The notes beneath the pieces were generated by a model that saw nothing but the letters and a program-made list of their open reading frames with translations, had not been told where the DNA came from and made no database searches. From Pseudomonadota bacterium (GTDB lineage: Bacteria > Desulfobacterota > Desulfobulbia > Desulfobulbales > JAGXFP01): DNA of 48,891 nucleotides. The translations under genes were made by a program, and so were the position numbers. Of the stretch, positions 7,739 through 16,121 are shown piece after piece (the first letter of the stretch is position 1; each line of letters starts with the position of its first letter). The stretch spans positions 1 to 48,891 of the forward strand of contig JAHJAA010000083.1 in the NCBI GenBank assembly GCA_018814305.1, read 5' to 3'.

Positions 7739-10144
7739 CTATAAGCAATGGTAAAGTTCATGTTGTAAATGCCGAAAGGCAGCCAGTACATTTGCCGGAC
7801 TTCCGCCGAATGCCTGGGAGGCATCCCGCGTAGTCCCCAAGCCTGACATTTTTATCAAACCGGGCATTCGGTCTCGGGCAAGTTCAGAAACCCCAGTCTC
7901 CTCATACCGATTCAAGACAAAATAGAGGAAATCTCGGGCTGGTTTCTGGTCGAATTGTTCAAAAAAGGCGGTTTTGGCCCTAGTTGCCTCGGCCCGAGCC
8001 CGCCTTTTTTTCATGGGTTGCTCAAAGGCAAGGAAGGCAAGCAGATCAAACAAATCGCTTTCTTCTGCTGCAAACATACGCCGCAAGGTGGCAAGTTGTT
8101 CGCCGTCAAAGCCTGTCTGGGCAAGTTTGTTGAGTAACATTTCCCGTTGGTCGGGGTCTGACCAGGTTTCGCGGAGTTCTTCTGCCGAAGAAAACAATCC
8201 CGGCAGTTTAACCATCAGTCGCTCAACGAACTGCTGAGCTGAAAGTGGCCGTCCGTTTTCATCAATATAGCGAATCTCAACATCAACAACCTTAAACTCG
8301 CGGGTCTCGCTAAGCCTGACGGTGAGTTTTTCTGTTGGCTCTCGCTCTCTGGTCTCAAGGCCTCCATGACCGGTTGAAAAGCCGCTATCGTCTTCTGCAG
8401 GATGTCCGGCATAGTCCGTTGGTTGAGGTTCATCCGTGCCTAAGGTTGCTGTTGTTTCAACGCTCACAGGGTCGCCATCCCAATCTTCATCATAAAAGCG
8501 ATTTGTCGCACCACGAAAATCAACAATGGTAAAATATTCTTTACCATCGAAAACCCGCGTACCGCGTCCCACGATCTGTTTGAACTCAACCATGGAGCCG
8601 ATAGAACGATCCAGCACGATGTTCCTGACATTTCTTGCATCCACACCAGTGGTCAGCATCTGTGAAGAGGTGAGAATTGTTGGAATGTCTTTATCATTGT
8701 CCTGGAAACGCTCAAGCAAGTCCCTTCCCGGCTTGCCCTCATCACTTGTTACACGAACACAGTAGTAAGGATCAGCAACAGTTTTGTGTTTGTTAATCAT
8801 GTCCCGCATGGTCAAGGCATGGCCCTGGTTCGTGCAAAAGACAATGGTTTTTTCCAGGGGATTAATGTTTGCAAGAATAGCCTTGGCAACCAGTTCTGTT
8901 CGCTGATCCGCAACAATTTTATTGTCAAAGTCGTTGGTCTCATAAACATCCTGATTTGATTCACCTTTGAGGATCTCATCATCACTTGTCAGAACCAGTT
9001 CGTCGAGATTGGTGCGGATGCGCTTCACACGGTATGGGGTGAGAAAACCATCGTTAATGCCGTCTTTTAAAGAATATTCATACACTGGTTTGCCGAAATA
9101 ATTGTATGTATCGATATTGTCTGTTCGCTTTGGTGTTGCAGTGAGACCCAGGTGTACTGCTGGTTTAAAATGATCGAGAATCGCCCGCCATGATCCTTCA
9201 TTATTGGCCGCACCACGATGACATTCGTCGATTATGATTAAGTCGAAAAAATCTTCAGGATACTCCTTGTAATACCCACCGATGTTCTCCCGTTCAGCAA
9301 TTGCCTGATATATGGCAAAAAAGATATGGGCATTGGTTGGGACAACACCATTGCGGCGTCTGACTTCATCTCCGTCAATCTTTAATAGATCTCTCTCATA
9401 TGGATTAAAGGTATTGATCGCCTGGTCGGCTAAGATATTACGATCTGCGAGAAAAAGAATACGAGGGCGACGTGACCCAGGCTCTTGCCGGTTCCAGCGA
9501 GCTAGAAACAGTTTGTGAACGATCTGGAATGCGATAAAGGTCTTCCCTGTCCCGGTTGCCAGGGTTAATAAGACTCTCGGCTTTCCTGCCCCTATTGCAT
9601 CCGTTGCAGCGTGAATCGCAAGCTCTTGATAGTAGCGGGGACGCATTCCCGCATCGAGATGGAAGGGAATATTTCTTAGTTCCCTACCCAAGTCGGTTGT
9701 CATACCGACACGGCGTTTTAACAGACCCTCTGGAGTCGGATAATTATCGACAAAATCCCCTTTTCCAGTTTCAAGGTCAAACTCATAGATTTGCTCGCCA
9801 TTCGTGGAATAAACAAAACGAACAGCGAGTTTTGTGGCATATTCGATAGCTTGCTGGAGGCCTTGAGTGGGGTGTGTTGACCGTTTTTTAGCCTCAATAA
9901 TAGCAAGGTGCTGGTTTTCACTATGCAGTAAATAATCAACAAAACAACGTGTGCCGCGTTGCCCGGCAGCAAGTTTTCGGCCATCGGTGAAATAATATTC
10001 ACGAATGACCTGTCCGCTTTCCCAGCCAGCCATGGCTAGTGCTGGATCGATGAAGTTTGCGCGAGTATCGGCTTCGCTCTGGTTGGTGTTAACTGAAGTA
10101 GTCACTTTTTGATAATCTTTTAAAATCGATTTCCCCGGCTTCAT
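7739..10144 (-). CDS. type I restriction endonuclease subunit HsdR
   Basis: An 801-residue motor and nuclease subunit that translocates and cuts unmethylated DNA. The N-terminal PD-(D/E)xK-type nuclease is visible as VDYLL followed by IIEAKKRS near residues 65-90. SF2 helicase motifs follow: Walker A ATGTGKT (about 195), DECH box, [16 protein letters not shown] and QIVGRGTR. An EcoEI-R-type C-terminal domain ends the protein. All motifs are intact, so the enzyme should be active with HsdM and HsdS further down the operon. Its ATG overlaps the stop of the upstream Abi gene in an ATGA-type 4-bp overlap, indicating translational coupling. Confidence 0.95.
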   Translation of the reverse strand: MKPGKSILKDYQKVTTSVNTNQSEADTRANFIDPALAMAGWESGQVIREYYFTDGRKLAAGQRGTRCFVDYLLHSENQHLAIIEAKKRSTHPTQGLQQAIEYATKLAVRFVYSTNGEQIYEFDLETGKGDFVDNYPTPEGLLKRRVGMTTDLGRELRNIPFHLDAGMRPRYYQELAIHAATDAIGAGKPRVLLTLATGTGKTFIAFQIVHKLFLARWNRQEPGSRRPRILFLADRNILADQAINTFNPYERDLLKIDGDEVRRRNGVVPTNAHIFFAIYQAIAERENIGGYYKEYPEDFFDLIIIDECHRGAANNEGSWRAILDHFKPAVHLGLTATPKRTDNIDTYNYFGKPVYEYSLKDGINDGFLTPYRVKRIRTNLDELVLTSDDEILKGESNQDVYETNDFDNKIVADQRTELVAKAILANINPLEKTIVFCTNQGHALTMRDMINKHKTVADPYYCVRVTSDEGKPGRDLLERFQDNDKDIPTILTSSQMLTTGVDARNVRNIVLDRSIGSMVEFKQIVGRGTRVFDGKEYFTIVDFRGATNRFYDEDWDGDPVSVETTATLGTDEPQPTDYAGHPAEDDSGFSTGHGGLETREREPTEKLTVRLSETREFKVVDVEIRYIDENGRPLSAQQFVERLMVKLPGLFSSAEELRETWSDPDQREMLLNKLAQTGFDGEQLATLRRMFAAEESDLFDLLAFLAFEQPMKKRRARAEATRAKTAFFEQFDQKPARDFLYFVLNRYEETGVSELARDRMPGLIKMSGLGTTRDASQAFGGSPANVLAAFRHLQHELYHCL

Positions 10145-11037
10145 AATTGCCCTCTCCAGATCGGTCGATCCCGCCAGTCATCTGGGAAACCCACATTGCC
10201 TTCGCGTACCTCGGGATGTTTGGCCAGTAGCGCTCCCAACCGTTTCTTCCAGCTATGTGGATTGATCCGGTCCAGCAGGTAGGCCAGCATAACCAGGGTG
10301 TTATAAATCTTTTTGCCATCCGTCACATTGAAATTTTCCACAAGACCCGCCGGCTTCACCCTCGGCAGTTTCCAGGCAAAGGTGAATTCCCGGTTCCAGA
10401 GCCGGGCGTGGTGGGCGCAGAGGTTGCGCACGATACTCAAGTGATGCAGGAAGGAGGTCAGATTAACTTCGTCAAACCCGTAAGTCCGCGCAATGGCGTT
10501 GCGGTCCCGGCTATGACATAGGTTGGCGTACCACTTGGAAAGCTGACCCAGAGTCATAATTTCGCAGACGGCCCACAAAGGAGGCAACTCTTCATCGTAG
10601 GTGTCGAAATGCCGGATAAAGACCTCGGCGCTGACGCGAACCACATCTTTCAGGTTCTGCACATTGTCCGGGTGCGACCAGCGGCCCCGTTTAAATATGC
10701 CGCTGTCAAGATGGGCGTGGGGGCCATATGAATGGGAAAGATGGTAGGCCCACCGGGTACGCAGGGAGACTTCAAGGCGCTCGATGGCATCCATAACCAG
10801 CAACCGCAATTCCCGGTCGAAGATATAATGTTCGAGAACGATATTGAAGCTGGTGCCCGGCCTGAAACGATGGGTTGGATGGTCTTGCTCGTAGGGTAAC
10901 CAGTAGGCGGCCAGGCGGTAATAGTTCAAGTGGGAGAGATAGCGCTCGGCACGTACTGGATCTTCAATCTCCATCCCGCGCGAGACGAGAAGTCCCACCT
11001 GCTCGGCAAAGGTCTTCGGGGGTTTGTTAAAACGCAT
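10141..11037 (-). CDS. Abi_2 (AbiD/AbiF-type) abortive infection protein, HEPN fold
   Basis: A 298-residue Abi_2 family protein, expected to be a HEPN RNase or RNase-like sensor that stops growth of phage-infected cells. The family signature near the N-terminus is present ([18 protein letters not shown], about 31-48). The catalytic HEPN Rx4-6H motif is seen as RNLCAH at 204-209, followed by HARLWNREF; a second R...H (RTRWAYH, about 93-99) lies upstream. It is the first gene of the eight-gene tight operon and overlaps hsdR by 4 bp. Linkage to restriction genes is common for Abi_2, but a single transcriptional and translational unit with HsdR suggests co-control. Upstream DNA holds only gene remnants, so the operon promoter probably lies within 11040-11510. 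Confidence 0.88.
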   Translation of the reverse strand: MRFNKPPKTFAEQVGLLVSRGMEIEDPVRAERYLSHLNYYRLAAYWLPYEQDHPTHRFRPGTSFNIVLEHYIFDRELRLLVMDAIERLEVSLRTRWAYHLSHSYGPHAHLDSGIFKRGRWSHPDNVQNLKDVVRVSAEVFIRHFDTYDEELPPLWAVCEIMTLGQLSKWYANLCHSRDRNAIARTYGFDEVNLTSFLHHLSIVRNLCAHHARLWNREFTFAWKLPRVKPAGLVENFNVTDGKKIYNTLVMLAYLLDRINPHSWKKRLGALLAKHPEVREGNVGFPDDWRDRPIWRGQL

Positions 11038-11177
11038 TCGTCACCCCCTGAAAAAAAGTAACCCCCCATGGTGCGCAGAGCTTACGAGATGCGTGGGGGG
11101 TGTTGTTCGAGTATTGGTGTGTGACTTGAAAATATAATAAATTCATTTGTCCATAAATGCAAGGAGTTATTGCAGTC

Positions 11178-11269
11178 GCGGCATATGCCTCTTTGGTGTT
11201 GTGCATTTCCCCGTCCGAACTATACTTTAACAACGGCAGGAAAAATGATTGAAAATCGGGTACGGCCAA
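11178..11269 (-). pseudogene. fragment of an Mrr-type restriction protein N-terminus
   Basis: On the minus strand the frame reads AVPDFQSFFLPLLKYSSDGE and then MHNTKEAYAA, which is the opening of the Mrr N-terminal winged-helix domain (usual pattern: PDFQ...LPLL...DG..H...EA). The only start is a TTG at 11269, similarity stops after about 33 residues, and the following codons look unrelated. No Mrr catalytic domain occurs nearby. It is a broken leftover of a modified-DNA restriction gene, showing earlier content at this island position. Confidence 0.5.
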
Positions 11270-11334
11270 TGTATTTCTCCATGTCTTGTCGGTGAGATCC
11301 GTTATTCAACGATACTCTCACATGTACTTTTCAA

Positions 11335-11505
11335 CTATCCTGATTCACCACCTGTCTGCCCTTTTCGGGCAGCCAATATTTCTGCTTGCTGCTTACTGTT
11401 TGTTGGCGTATCCGGGATGGTCATTTCAATAAATTTGGCATCCAGCAAAGGCCTGAGCACTTGGTCCCGACTTAGTCCCAACTTGGTTCCTACCGGCCAT
11501 TCAAT
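11335..11505 (-). pseudogene. fragment of a RecG-like/AlbA_2 protein C-terminal winged helix
   Basis: A 56-codon frame, closed by stop codons at both ends and lacking a start, reads TKLGLSRDQVLRPLLDAKFI, then EMTIPDTPTNSKQQ. The last part matches the C-terminal winged-helix end of AlbA_2/HATPase_c_4 proteins often annotated as RecG-like helicases (usual pattern: LIEMTIPDKP.S..Q.YRLT). The intact AlbA_2 protein in the window (12032-13771) has a different C-terminus, so this is a piece of another such gene. With the Mrr fragment beside it, it records gene loss at this junction. Confidence 0.5.
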
Positions 11506-11512
11506 TCATCAC

Positions 11513-11941
11513 TCATAATTCACCCGACACTGTTGGCTTTCTCTCCAAGCTCTCTTCATCCCACATTTCCCGATAAAACCGGACATATTCAGTAGCTGCA
11601 TGTGGGTCAATGAACCAATAGTGACGGCAAAGCGTTTTGAACAGGGTCAGTGCCGTTTCGTCGAAAGCAACCTCAAGCAGTTGATCCAGCACTCGTTCTA
11701 TGCGCTGGCTATCATTGATCTTCCTGCTGAAGATCTCTCGCACTTCCGGCTGACACACGGCAAGGGTCTGTGTAACGGCTTCATTTCTCAGGGCTTGAAC
11801 CTGCCCGGCCAGTTGAAGAATGTCGTCGGATTCATTTACCATCAGGCTTTCGGCCCCATTGGCTTTTCCTGCAGGCTTAATGCTTTTGTCCCTGGCTAAT
11901 CTTCCCAGCTCATTATTCCCATTGTTTTTCCCGAGTATCAT
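11513..11941 (-). CDS. hypothetical protein, small acidic defence-island gene
   Basis: A 142-residue protein of unknown function, soluble and helical, without signal peptide. The C-terminal part (LFKTLCRHYWFIDPHAATEY, then FYREMWDEE) is aromatic-rich and looks conserved; I recall similar small proteins beside restriction or mobile genes but cannot name a family. ATG at 11941 is taken as the start, with an internal ATG at residue 34 as alternative. It lies 90 bp downstream of the AlbA_2 gene on the same strand and could share its transcript. Confidence 0.6.
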   Translation of the reverse strand: MILGKNNGNNELGRLARDKSIKPAGKANGAESLMVNESDDILQLAGQVQALRNEAVTQTLAVCQPEVREIFSRKINDSQRIERVLDQLLEVAFDETALTLFKTLCRHYWFIDPHAATEYVRFYREMWDEESLERKPTVSGEL

Positions 11942-12031
11942 TGAAGTAATACTCAGGTAGCATAAGCATAACTTATTTGATTTACTCAGTTTTAGCTAAT
12001 GGCCTCCACTTTTTCTTTTGCTTTCTTTTGC

Positions 12032-13771
12032 TCATTTATTGCTTTTATTAGCATCTTTGCCAGAAACGACCCACTGGGGAATTTTTCTCGTGCCGATATT
12101 TCTGATACGCTTCATTTTTCCAGAAAGAGCGTAAAGCAGGTTGTGAATTTTCTTCTTTTTCTGCACCTCAGTGAGGACATCTGGAAGTTTATTCATAAGC
12201 AGTCTGTCGATATCCCGTCTTGAAACCGGCCCGTGTTCACGGATCAGTTCGACAAGTATGTCCCTGTAATATTGATTATCGAACCCTTTATATCGAATAT
12301 GCTCGGCTTTGCCTCCTGTTGCGGCGGCAATTTCCGAGGAGATAAAGATATTGGGATACCGGCCTTCCACCACTCTCAGCGCCTTGAGTCGTTTATGTTC
12401 ATCCCTGGAGATCATCATCTTCTTTTGGACCTTGTCGAGGAGGATGACGGTCCAGAGGTCGAAATCCGTTTTTTCCATCAGCATTTGGGTATATTTTTCA
12501 TCAATGATTTCTCCCCTGATTGTCACCTTGACCCTTCCTGGATCGCTCAAGTCATAATCCGGTAAAGGGAAAAACCGTTTCATCTGGATATGAAACATTT
12601 TTTTGATCCCGCCGCCCTGGGTATCAATCATGTTGAGATTAACCATGGCATCGGCCAGAAATGAGTTACGGTAGACTTCCGGTGGCGCGTCCTGCCGGAT
12701 CACCGTCTCGACGCTGCCGGGCATGAAACTGCCCACATTGGCCAATAACAGAGATGAGGGCGTCTCCACCAGAATAATTCTGCCGCCCAGACTGTAGTCC
12801 TGGTGGGCAATGCAATTATGGAGGACTTCCCGTATTACCCACCGGTCATATTGAGAAATTTCCAAGGGAAAAAGGGTACCGCTTGGCAAATGCCGATAGG
12901 TCAAATTACGGACTTTTGCATAGACGGAATCCACATTGAGGAGAAAAGGCGGTCCGAAATGCTCGTAATCTTTCTCCCGATTCTGTTGATCTTTGAGTAT
13001 CCAGGAGATTTTCGCCACTGCCGGTGATATCAACGATGCTGATTCCGGCCTGCCAAGCAATAGAATGGCGGCATTGGTCACCTGGCCTTGAATGGTAAGC
13101 CTGATCTTATTCAGAAAGGTCGTGTCATCCCAGCTATCGACTTCACCGGTTTTGCGGGGAAATTTGCTTTTGTACTCGATTCTTGCCCTTGCGATGGCTT
13201 CAAGGCTAAGATCACTCAGGTGGGCATCCTTGCATATCGCCGCGGACCAGTCCACTTTTTCAATGGTCTCGGAAAGAATGGCGCTTTGCCGTTCCGGGCG
13301 AAGTTCCGCTAGACTGTCTCCCACACGCTGCCATGCTTTATCATGGGCATAAACAGGAAGGCGGGGGCGATGTTTTGGTACCCTGAAGACCCACACCGTT
13401 TTACCGGAATCTATGGTCAGGTAGGGATCAACCCGGAAGCTTTCCGAGTCCAAATTGGTGCATTTGCCGAGAATCCGCTGCTTGATGTTTTCCGGGGTAT
13501 AATCGTGAAGACTTTCGATCCCGACAATGCTGAGTGTCTTGTCCTTCACGCCGACAACCAAACAACCGCCCTCCATGTTGGCCAGGGCGGAGATATAAGA
13601 AATAATGTCTTCTCCTTTTTTGCCCGAGACCGCGTGCTTGAGATTTTTGAATTCTTTCCATTCACAACCCTCGTTTTCCTCTGGACAGAGGCTTTTGAGA
13701 TATGTGAAAAGTTCCTTTTCCTTCATTGCAAAACCTTCGTTGTGAATCCATCTACCAGATTCATCCTTCAT
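12032..13771 (-). CDS. AlbA_2 (Schlafen-type) domain protein with HATPase-like domain, RecG-annotated family
   Basis: A 579-residue putative transcriptional regulator or DNA-associated ATP-binding protein. Residues about 20-160 form an AlbA_2 domain with the typical LANMEGGCLVVGV and the following WQRVGDSLAEL. A HATPase_c_4-like region follows, with REVLHNCIAHQDY (about 325-340) and VETPSSLLLANVGSFMPG. The C-terminal 200 residues look like winged-helix segments rich in basic residues. ATG at 13771 overlaps the HTH gene stop in an 11-bp overlap; an internal ATG at 13726 has an AAGG site and is an equally good start. Such proteins are often called RecG helicases, but no helicase motifs are present. 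Confidence 0.8.
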   Translation of the reverse strand: MKDESGRWIHNEGFAMKEKELFTYLKSLCPEENEGCEWKEFKNLKHAVSGKKGEDIISYISALANMEGGCLVVGVKDKTLSIVGIESLHDYTPENIKQRILGKCTNLDSESFRVDPYLTIDSGKTVWVFRVPKHRPRLPVYAHDKAWQRVGDSLAELRPERQSAILSETIEKVDWSAAICKDAHLSDLSLEAIARARIEYKSKFPRKTGEVDSWDDTTFLNKIRLTIQGQVTNAAILLLGRPESASLISPAVAKISWILKDQQNREKDYEHFGPPFLLNVDSVYAKVRNLTYRHLPSGTLFPLEISQYDRWVIREVLHNCIAHQDYSLGGRIILVETPSSLLLANVGSFMPGSVETVIRQDAPPEVYRNSFLADAMVNLNMIDTQGGGIKKMFHIQMKRFFPLPDYDLSDPGRVKVTIRGEIIDEKYTQMLMEKTDFDLWTVILLDKVQKKMMISRDEHKRLKALRVVEGRYPNIFISSEIAAATGGKAEHIRYKGFDNQYYRDILVELIREHGPVSRRDIDRLLMNKLPDVLTEVQKKKKIHNLLYALSGKMKRIRNIGTRKIPQWVVSGKDANKSNK

Positions 13772-13967
13772 CTTTCCTTTTGGTCGCCGAGGTACTTTCC
13801 GCCATCCACTGGTCGATGATATCCCGCCTGAACCGCCAGTGCTTGCCCACCTTCTGGCCGGGGACCTCTCCCTTCTGGGCCAGCTTATACAAGGAAGACT
13901 TGGAGATTTTCAGATAGACAGCCAGCTCTTCGATGGTGAGTATATTGTCCTGATTTACAGTCATCAT
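13761..13967 (-). CDS. excisionase-type helix-turn-helix DNA-binding protein
   Basis: A 68-residue protein with the standard excisionase/MerR-like HTH: LTIEELAVYLKISKSSLYKL, then GEVPGQKVGKHWRFRRDIID and W. This fold binds DNA in recombination directionality factors and small regulators. It overlaps the AlbA_2 gene by 11 bp, so the two are made together and may form a regulator pair controlling the island or a lost integrative element. Starts at 13967 or 13964 (adjacent ATGs). No integrase lies in the window. Confidence 0.85.
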   Translation of the reverse strand: MMTVNQDNILTIEELAVYLKISKSSLYKLAQKGEVPGQKVGKHWRFRRDIIDQWMAESTSATKRKDEG

Positions 13968-14080
13968 ACGATCCGCATTAGATTGATTGATAATATCCGT
14001 TTTTAGCAGTTAATAGCCGAATTGGTCAAGGAGTTTTATTGCCAGGATTCAGTGGGTTTGGTTTGAATTCCACTACGTGG

Positions 14081-14215
14081 TGAATTGGGGTCATGAATTG
14101 GGGTCACAAATTGGGGTCACAAATTGGGGTCAGGCTTGACTTCTTGATATTTGATTTAAATTTCGCGCAAATTGGGGTCAGGCTTGACTTCTTGATATTT
14201 GATTTAAATTTCGCG
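14081..14215. repeat. 13-bp tandem units feeding into a perfect 48-bp tandem duplication
   Basis: Four back-to-back 13-bp units of (tg/ca)aattggggtca occupy 14081-14132. The fourth is the start of a 48-bp unit (14120-14167) that is followed immediately by an identical copy (14168-14215), including ggcttgacttcttgatattt. The rest of 13968-14423 shows nothing else recognisable. Runs of attggggtca are something I associate with leader sequences of IS200/RAYT-type transposase genes in related bacteria, but no transposase is present here, so this is probably a scar marking the island boundary. Confidence 0.85.
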
Positions 14216-14423
14216 TGTTCCCCCTTCATTCCGTTTGAAACCAAATTCAGCCGCCATCTTTTATCCGTCTTTGTCAAAAACAGTGGATTACCATTTCTTA
14301 GACAGCATATAATGCAAATACGACCTGAATATTTTCTATGGCACGGTTATGGGTGGGGGCGGATTCAATTCCAAAAAGAACCGGATCACGGCGATGACAA
14401 AATGACTGGATTACGAACCAACT

Positions 14424-16103
14424 ATGAAAAAATTAAGTAACCGAGGAATTTTAAGGCTGATCGTCTCGACTTCTTTTCTGATTGCCCTGGTGCTGGCGGC
14501 CTTCAGTCTATTGATCGTAACACCGTCTTTCACCAAGATGGTAGAAAAGAACACCGAGCAGGAAGCAGTGCGCGTTGCCCGCCATCTCATGGAAATGCTG
14601 GAAACCAATGCCACCCTGACCAATGAGTCCATCAAGACGACCACTGCCTTCCAACACATGGCCACCAAGGTGGTCAATGATCTGGATGTGGTGAAGATCA
14701 AACTGTTCTCCAGTTTCGGAGAAACCATCTATTCCACCTCGAGTTTAGATATCGGCAAACTCAACGAGCACGACTACTTCCAGGATGTAGTCGCCCAAGG
14801 CAAGATCCTTACCAAGCATGTCAAGAAAGAAAACAAATCCCTGGAGGGGCAGGTATATTCGGTCGACGTCGTGGAAACCTATGTCCCCATCATGGTCGAG
14901 GGACAATTTCTGGGGGCCTTTGAGATTTATTTAGACATCACCAAGGAGGTGGAAGACCTCGGTTCCCTGCTGTTCATGCTGAATGGGGTCATGCTGACCA
15001 TCGCCTCTTGCCTCATCCTGGCCATGCTGTTCATTTCCTGGCGGGCCCTGCTGAATTTCATCGCCCAGGAACATGCTGAAGAAATGATCCTGGCCCAGGG
15101 GCGAGAACTTGCGACCAAGAATAGTGAACTCTCGGTGATTAATACAATCTCCCAGACCTTAAGTTCTTCCATCGATCTGGACAATCTCCTGCCGAAAATC
15201 CTGCAAACAGTGATCGACCGTCTGGCAGTTCTCCGCTTGGCCCGCAAGGGCGGCATTTTCCTCCTCAACGGTGATCGCCTTGAACTGGCAACCCACATCG
15301 GGCACCCGGAAGAGTTCCTGTCCCTCCACGAAAATCTGACCATCAATGACTGCCTCTGCGGGTTGGCAGCCAGGACCGGCGAGGTCGTCTATTCAGCCAA
15401 CTCCCACGAGGATGAACATCATACCATCTGTTATCCCGGCATGGACCCACACGGCCACATTATCATCCCGCTCCTTTCCGGGAAAAAGGTCGTGGGCGTG
15501 CTCTACCTCTATTTGCCCGCCGGGATAGAAGTCGACCGGAGCAACCGGGAACTGCTGAAAAGCATCGGCAATCAGATCGGCATGGCCGTTGACAACGCCC
15601 GGCTCTATGAAGAGACCAAACACCTTGCCCTGCACGACCCCCTGACCGGTCTGTCCAACCGCCGCTCCATGGAAACAAATCTTCAAAAGACCATCGGTAT
15701 GGCTGAGCGTTACCAACAACCCTTGACGGTGGCCATGCTGGATATCGATTACTTCAAAAAGTACAATGACACCCATGGCCATGCCGCCGGAGATAAACTC
15801 CTGGTCAAGGTGGCCAAAGCAATCACCAACTCAACCCGCATCACCGACCATCCCCCGGCTCGTTATGGTGGCGAGGAGTTCCTGATCCTGCTTCCGGCAA
15901 CCGAGCTTGAGGGTGCCATGATCCCGATGGAAAGGCTAAGGCAGACCATTGAAGAGGAATTGGAGATAACCATCAGTATCGGGCTGGCCCAGTACCGCCG
16001 AGGAAGTAACCGCGATGAATTGGTCAAGGCCGCTGATTCTGCCCTTTACCGCGCCAAAGAGAATGGCCGGAATCGGGTTGAGTGCTTTCACGCTGATGAA
16101 TAA
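14424..16103 (+). CDS. membrane diguanylate cyclase, periplasmic sensor-GAF-GGDEF
   Basis: A 559-residue enzyme expected to make cyclic di-GMP. TM1 (about 9-31) and TM2 (about 182-206) flank a periplasmic sensor of about 150 residues, probably Cache-like. A linker helix leads to a GAF domain (about 245-395) and a GGDEF domain (about 400-555) with the active-site loop ARYGGEEF (GGEEF at 482-486) and substrate residues LDIDYFKKYND. The RITD that would form the inhibitory I-site sits six instead of five residues before GGEEF, so product inhibition may be altered. The ATG at 14424 has no strong ribosome site. It precedes the hybrid kinase by 18 bp and the two probably form an operon. Confidence 0.9.
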   Translation: MKKLSNRGILRLIVSTSFLIALVLAAFSLLIVTPSFTKMVEKNTEQEAVRVARHLMEMLETNATLTNESIKTTTAFQHMATKVVNDLDVVKIKLFSSFGETIYSTSSLDIGKLNEHDYFQDVVAQGKILTKHVKKENKSLEGQVYSVDVVETYVPIMVEGQFLGAFEIYLDITKEVEDLGSLLFMLNGVMLTIASCLILAMLFISWRALLNFIAQEHAEEMILAQGRELATKNSELSVINTISQTLSSSIDLDNLLPKILQTVIDRLAVLRLARKGGIFLLNGDRLELATHIGHPEEFLSLHENLTINDCLCGLAARTGEVVYSANSHEDEHHTICYPGMDPHGHIIIPLLSGKKVVGVLYLYLPAGIEVDRSNRELLKSIGNQIGMAVDNARLYEETKHLALHDPLTGLSNRRSMETNLQKTIGMAERYQQPLTVAMLDIDYFKKYNDTHGHAAGDKLLVKVAKAITNSTRITDHPPARYGGEEFLILLPATELEGAMIPMERLRQTIEEELEITISIGLAQYRRGSNRDELVKAADSALYRAKENGRNRVECFHADE

Positions 16104-16121
16104 TACTTGGGGCTGTCAAAG

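Noticed and set aside
12032-13771. RecG helicase label for the AlbA_2 protein
   Set aside because: No Walker A/B or SF2 helicase motifs; AlbA_2 and HATPase-like features explain the sequence.
14081-14215. Possible CRISPR array
   Set aside because: Units are directly adjacent without unique spacers, and unit sizes are 13 and 48 bp. No cas genes nearby.
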